From: a virus
DNA length: 43,078 nucleotides
Reading direction: 5' to 3' (one strand)
Virus record (IMG/VR): IMGVR_UViG_3300024346_000147
Span: 1 to 43,078 of that record
The translations under genes were made by a program, and so were the position numbers. Under the pieces are notes generated by a model. That model was not told where the DNA came from and ran no database searches. It was given only the letters and a program-made list of their open reading frames with translations. Of the stretch, positions 41,115 to 43,078 are shown piece after piece; positions within the stretch are counted from its first letter, which is position 1; the number at the start of each line of letters is the position of its first letter.

Positions 41115-41385
41115 CAATATGTCCTAGTACTGACTCCAATGCTTCTGCATCAGAGAGTAGCTTTGTTAGTGCTGAGAATATGTTTGCAAGTCGTTGTATA
41201 TCTACTTCTATACAAGCGCCTTCCCTGGATGGGATATATTCGCCTTCAAAGGACAGAAAATACTTTCTAAGATGGAGATACTCTCTTTCTCTGAACTTAT
41301 TAACTGTCATCCTCCATTGGAAGTACTTTTCAGGTACGTCACAGATAAGTTCATCTAGAACTATATCTCCACTATCCCCGTCCAT
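41065..41385 (-). CDS. PC4-like ssDNA-binding protein
   Basis: This 106-residue protein matches the PC4 fold pattern: FQWRMTVNKFREREYLHLRKYF, then FEGEYIPSREGACIEVDIQRLANIFSALTKL. PC4 proteins are dimers that bind unwound DNA through a curved sheet. A PC4 homologue is known in phage T5 and has been implicated in recombination-dependent replication. The 3' end overlaps the ligase gene by 50 bases in another frame; the final 16 residues lie in this overlap. The ATG lies within the end of the previous gene (14-base overlap). Confidence 0.8.
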   Translation of the reverse strand: MDGDSGDIVLDELICDVPEKYFQWRMTVNKFREREYLHLRKYFLSFEGEYIPSREGACIEVDIQRLANIFSALTKLLSDAEALESVLGHIDDETAKRLLTRLTKEG

Positions 41386-41653
41386 AACTTCGGTTTACAA
41401 CTTCATTTAAAGGAACTACCTTAACTACGTTAGAGGGATCAATTTGTCTAAAGTCATCTTGGTCCCACGCAAAAGTTAAAATACGATCTTCAATAACTTT
41501 CTGAACACGTCCGTTAGATCGAGTTTTTATGTGACTGTTATTTAAGTCAGTGGTAAGGATATTATATTTAACTTTTTGAGACACAGGACCCTTAATAAAT
41601 ACCTGTGCGTCTCCATATTCTTCCATCAACTTAAGAAATCTTGAACGATCCAT
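41372..41653 (-). CDS. Small unknown beta-rich protein
   Basis: This 93-residue protein has a clear GGGAG SD and overlaps the PC4-like gene by 14 bases. The sequence suggests a small beta barrel (VFIKGPVSQKVKYNILTT, DRILTFAWDQDDFRQIDP, NVVKVVPLNEVV), which could bind nucleic acid, but there is no motif I recognise. It is co-transcribed with DNA-binding proteins on both sides. Confidence 0.6.
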   Translation of the reverse strand: MDRSRFLKLMEEYGDAQVFIKGPVSQKVKYNILTTDLNNSHIKTRSNGRVQKVIEDRILTFAWDQDDFRQIDPSNVVKVVPLNEVVNRSYGRG

Positions 41654-41656
41654 ATA

Positions 41657-42265
41657 TTACTCCCTTACAATGCGATCAACTCTTACTCCTAACTTGGCTA
41701 AGTGTTTTAAACTTCCAAGCTCCTCTGTAGGTTGGTACGCAAATTGATTATTAGTTCCTAGTAGCCAAATTTGATATACATCATCAGCATGTTTTTTAAT
41801 AATTTCCGCAGCGCAGTTATATCTAGCACTCCAGACTAACTCTCCGTTTTCAAACGATGTACTAACGCACATATCAGGTAATAGAATTGGGTCAAAGTAA
41901 TTTGTAGCTGGCGTTTTTAGTAGTGCCCCATTACGACTCAAAACTTCCTTCACAACATTAAGACTGCGAAAGTGAGTTTTAGCTATTTGATCCATAGAAC
42001 CATTTGTTAGATAATCTTCTATCATTGAGGCAGCTTCTGAGTCCCCTACTGGAGTACCACGCCGCTTAGCTTTCTGAGACTTCTCATAGGCTAAGCGATC
42101 TACTAAATTTTCAATGATAGTTTGAAGACGCTTGGTATTATAAGCTATACCAAGCATTTCGCATGCTACTTTTTTTGTACATCCATCTTCTAAAGACTTT
42201 ATAGTCTTTAATACATTGGCCTCTGATAAATCTTCGCCTACTTTTAGTTTAATCAGCTTTGCCAT
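41657..42265 (-). CDS. Putative HTH DNA-binding protein
   Basis: This 202-residue protein has two helical segments that look like helix-turn-helix units: about residues 15-50 (SLEDGCTKKVACEMLGIAYN) and 77-112 (ASMIEDYLTNGSMDQIAKTH ... VVKEVLSRNG). The C-terminal half is a separate mixed domain (about 120-200) with one Cys at CVSTSF and one at RYNCAAE. It may regulate phage transcription or bind an origin. It is placed between the SANT-like small protein and the small beta protein, 11 bases after the former. Confidence 0.6.
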   Translation of the reverse strand: MAKLIKLKVGEDLSEANVLKTIKSLEDGCTKKVACEMLGIAYNTKRLQTIIENLVDRLAYEKSQKAKRRGTPVGDSEAASMIEDYLTNGSMDQIAKTHFRSLNVVKEVLSRNGALLKTPATNYFDPILLPDMCVSTSFENGELVWSARYNCAAEIIKKHADDVYQIWLLGTNNQFAYQPTEELGSLKHLAKLGVRVDRIVRE

Positions 42266-42276
42266 AGTACCAATCC

Positions 42277-42651
42277 TTAGTCAGATGCTTGCATCGAAAT
42301 CATTACACTGGTAAAGTACATAGCAGCCTTGCCTGTCAACTTGTCCAGAATTTCTCGATCAACTTCCGAACCTGCATCTTCAATAGCTGCGGCCAAGCTA
42401 TTGATAGCGTCAGCCTTATTCACACGCTTAGGCTTGTCTCCACCATCTGAAGATGCTTTGGCCGATGCTGCAGTACCAGAACCTTTCGCAATATACACGT
42501 CAGCCTTGGTAAGGATCATTCTAACACCGTTAGGGGTTTTTTCGAACCGCTCTGCCAACTCTTTTACAATTTCTGTAGAGTTTGCTGAGGTAGGTTCTGC
42601 CTTTTCATAGGCTTCGATAACTTCTTGCTTTAATTCATCTGTCCAAGACAT
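42277..42651 (-). CDS. Small SANT/HTH-like DNA-binding protein, paralogue of the D5-like N-terminus
   Basis: This 124-residue protein starts with a module similar to repeat 1 of the D5-like protein: WTDELKQEVIEAYEKA ... VKELAERFEKTPNGVRMILTKADVYI compares with WNDERTATLTSIAGSA ... AAAEQLDVTPRSVGAKLRKMGY. A Gly/Ser/Ala linker follows (about residues 57-75), then a helical C-terminus that may dimerise (INSLAAAIEDAGSEVDREILDKL). The ATG at 42651 has a GAGG SD 8 bases upstream; an earlier GTG is unlikely. A promoter candidate lies 70 bases upstream. Confidence 0.7.
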   Translation of the reverse strand: MSWTDELKQEVIEAYEKAEPTSANSTEIVKELAERFEKTPNGVRMILTKADVYIAKGSGTAASAKASSDGGDKPKRVNKADAINSLAAAIEDAGSEVDREILDKLTGKAAMYFTSVMISMQASD

Positions 42652-42720
42652 ATTTAACACCTCAATTTTGATTTTTAATTTGTTTTTGAAAATCGTTTTA
42701 TTTACTAATTTTCAGAATAT

Positions 42721-42750
42721 ATTATACCCATTTAACCACTACTAATGCAA
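42721..42750 (-). promoter_or_regulatory. Candidate promoter with perfect -10 and weak -35
   Basis: On the - strand TATAAT (42726-42721) is preceded at 18 bases by TTGCAT (42750-42745). The spacer has TGGTTA at the same offset as the ligase promoter. The leader to the ATG at 42651 is about 63 bases, very AT-rich, with a 7-bp inverted repeat (TGAAAAT / ATTTTCA). The -35 overlaps the end of the upstream 64-residue gene. Confidence 0.5.
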
Positions 42751-42757
42751 ATCTATT

Positions 42758-42952
42758 TTATTTTCGCATGGAGAGGGAAAATTGCATTGATTTACTAAGC
42801 TCCTGGTACGCCAAAGCATTAACTTGATGGTACTCGTATATTCGTTCTAGAGTAGATACCTTACACTTACTTAAATCTTGAACATCTGCCTCATCCAGAC
42901 CTAGCAAAATCTTTAAACTGTTTAGATACTCTTTCTTTGTGAATACTGCCAT
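42758..42952 (-). CDS. Small unknown protein after the thioredoxin-like gene
   Basis: This 64-residue helical protein (YLNSLKILLGLDEADVQDL, TLERIYEYHQVNALAYQEL) starts at ATG with a GAGGG SD located in the last codons of the thioredoxin-like gene. The two genes are 2 bases apart, so they are co-transcribed. No function is recognised. Confidence 0.55.
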   Translation of the reverse strand: MAVFTKKEYLNSLKILLGLDEADVQDLSKCKVSTLERIYEYHQVNALAYQELSKSMQFSLSMRK

Positions 42953-42954
42953 TA

Positions 42955-43078
42955 TTAAAATCCCTCAACCCATTTAGTTAAAGATGCCTTTGTCTGGCTG
43001 TTAGTTAAGACTCCCATTACGTTGCCGTCTATATCTAGTGCTACGAAAGTGGGAACACTACGTACTCTAAATTTAGTA
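42955..43078 (-). CDS. Thioredoxin-like protein, C-terminal part (partial)
   Basis: The last 40 residues of a protein that continues past the right edge. They match the end of the thioredoxin fold: RSVPTFVALDIDGNVMG with the cis-Pro motif SVPTF, then a closing helix (ASLTKWVEGF). The CxxC active site would lie outside the window. Phage thioredoxins can supply electrons to ribonucleotide reductase or act as polymerase factors. T5-like phages also carry one. Confidence 0.75.
   Translation of the reverse strand, partial: TKFRVRSVPTFVALDIDGNVMGVLTNSQTKASLTKWVEGF

Noticed and set aside
1-43078. tRNA genes, CRISPR arrays, insertion sequences, attachment sites, lysis genes.
   Set aside because: Gaps between genes are short (the longest is 158 bases) and none shows cloverleaf-like sequence, spaced repeats or transposase frames; no holin, endolysin or integrase pattern is visible.

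Overview
This window is part of an AT-rich, double-stranded DNA tailed phage with a siphovirus-type virion. It is packed with genes and has no integrase, repressor or host genes, so a lytic phage is likely. Lysis genes and tRNAs are not seen here. The near-consensus sigma70-type promoters and Shine-Dalgarno (SD) sites, the lambda-type tail tip and the T5-type replication set suggest a Gram-negative, probably gammaproteobacterial, host. That host assignment is inference and I cannot name the host.

The left part (about 1-24.3 kb, all + strand) is the packaging and virion module: the tail end of an unknown gene, large terminase, HNH protein, portal, a small unknown protein, a fused HK97-type prohead protease/major capsid protein, connector and neck proteins, tail terminator, major tail (tube) protein, tail-assembly chaperone pair with a probable programmed frameshift, tape measure, lambda-like M, L, K and I tail-tip proteins, a lambda J-like central fibre, and four further fibre or virion proteins. 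A perfect TTGACA-N17-TATAAT promoter lies between the terminase and the HNH/portal genes. A GNRA-loop terminator follows the capsid gene, and a bidirectional terminator at 24.31 kb closes the module.

The right part (about 24.3-43.1 kb, all - strand) converges on that terminator. Read in its own direction (right to left) it encodes: thioredoxin-like protein, DNA-binding proteins, a PC4-like ssDNA-binding protein, NAD-dependent DNA ligase split into two genes, a multi-repeat DNA-binding protein (T5 D5-like), DnaB-like helicase, CHC2/TOPRIM primase, a ClpP-like protease, family A DNA polymerase, UvsW/D10-like helicase, an ASCH/DUF3850-like protein, gp32-like SSB, SbcD and SbcC (T5 D12/D13-like), Holliday-junction resolvase-like nuclease, 5'-3' exonuclease (D15-like) and dUTPase. 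The content and order strongly recall the early/middle replication region of phage T5, joined to a lambda/HK97-like virion module. The genome is therefore a mosaic.

The points most worth following up are: the protease-capsid fusion with its own internal ribosome start; two overlapping, mutually exclusive hairpins after the capsid gene; a tail-chaperone frameshift that must be +1 or -2; promoter candidates on the - strand that share a spacer motif, two of which would make almost leaderless mRNAs; the ClpP-like protease inside the replication module; and a family of tandem SANT/HTH-like repeat proteins with unusual codon use.
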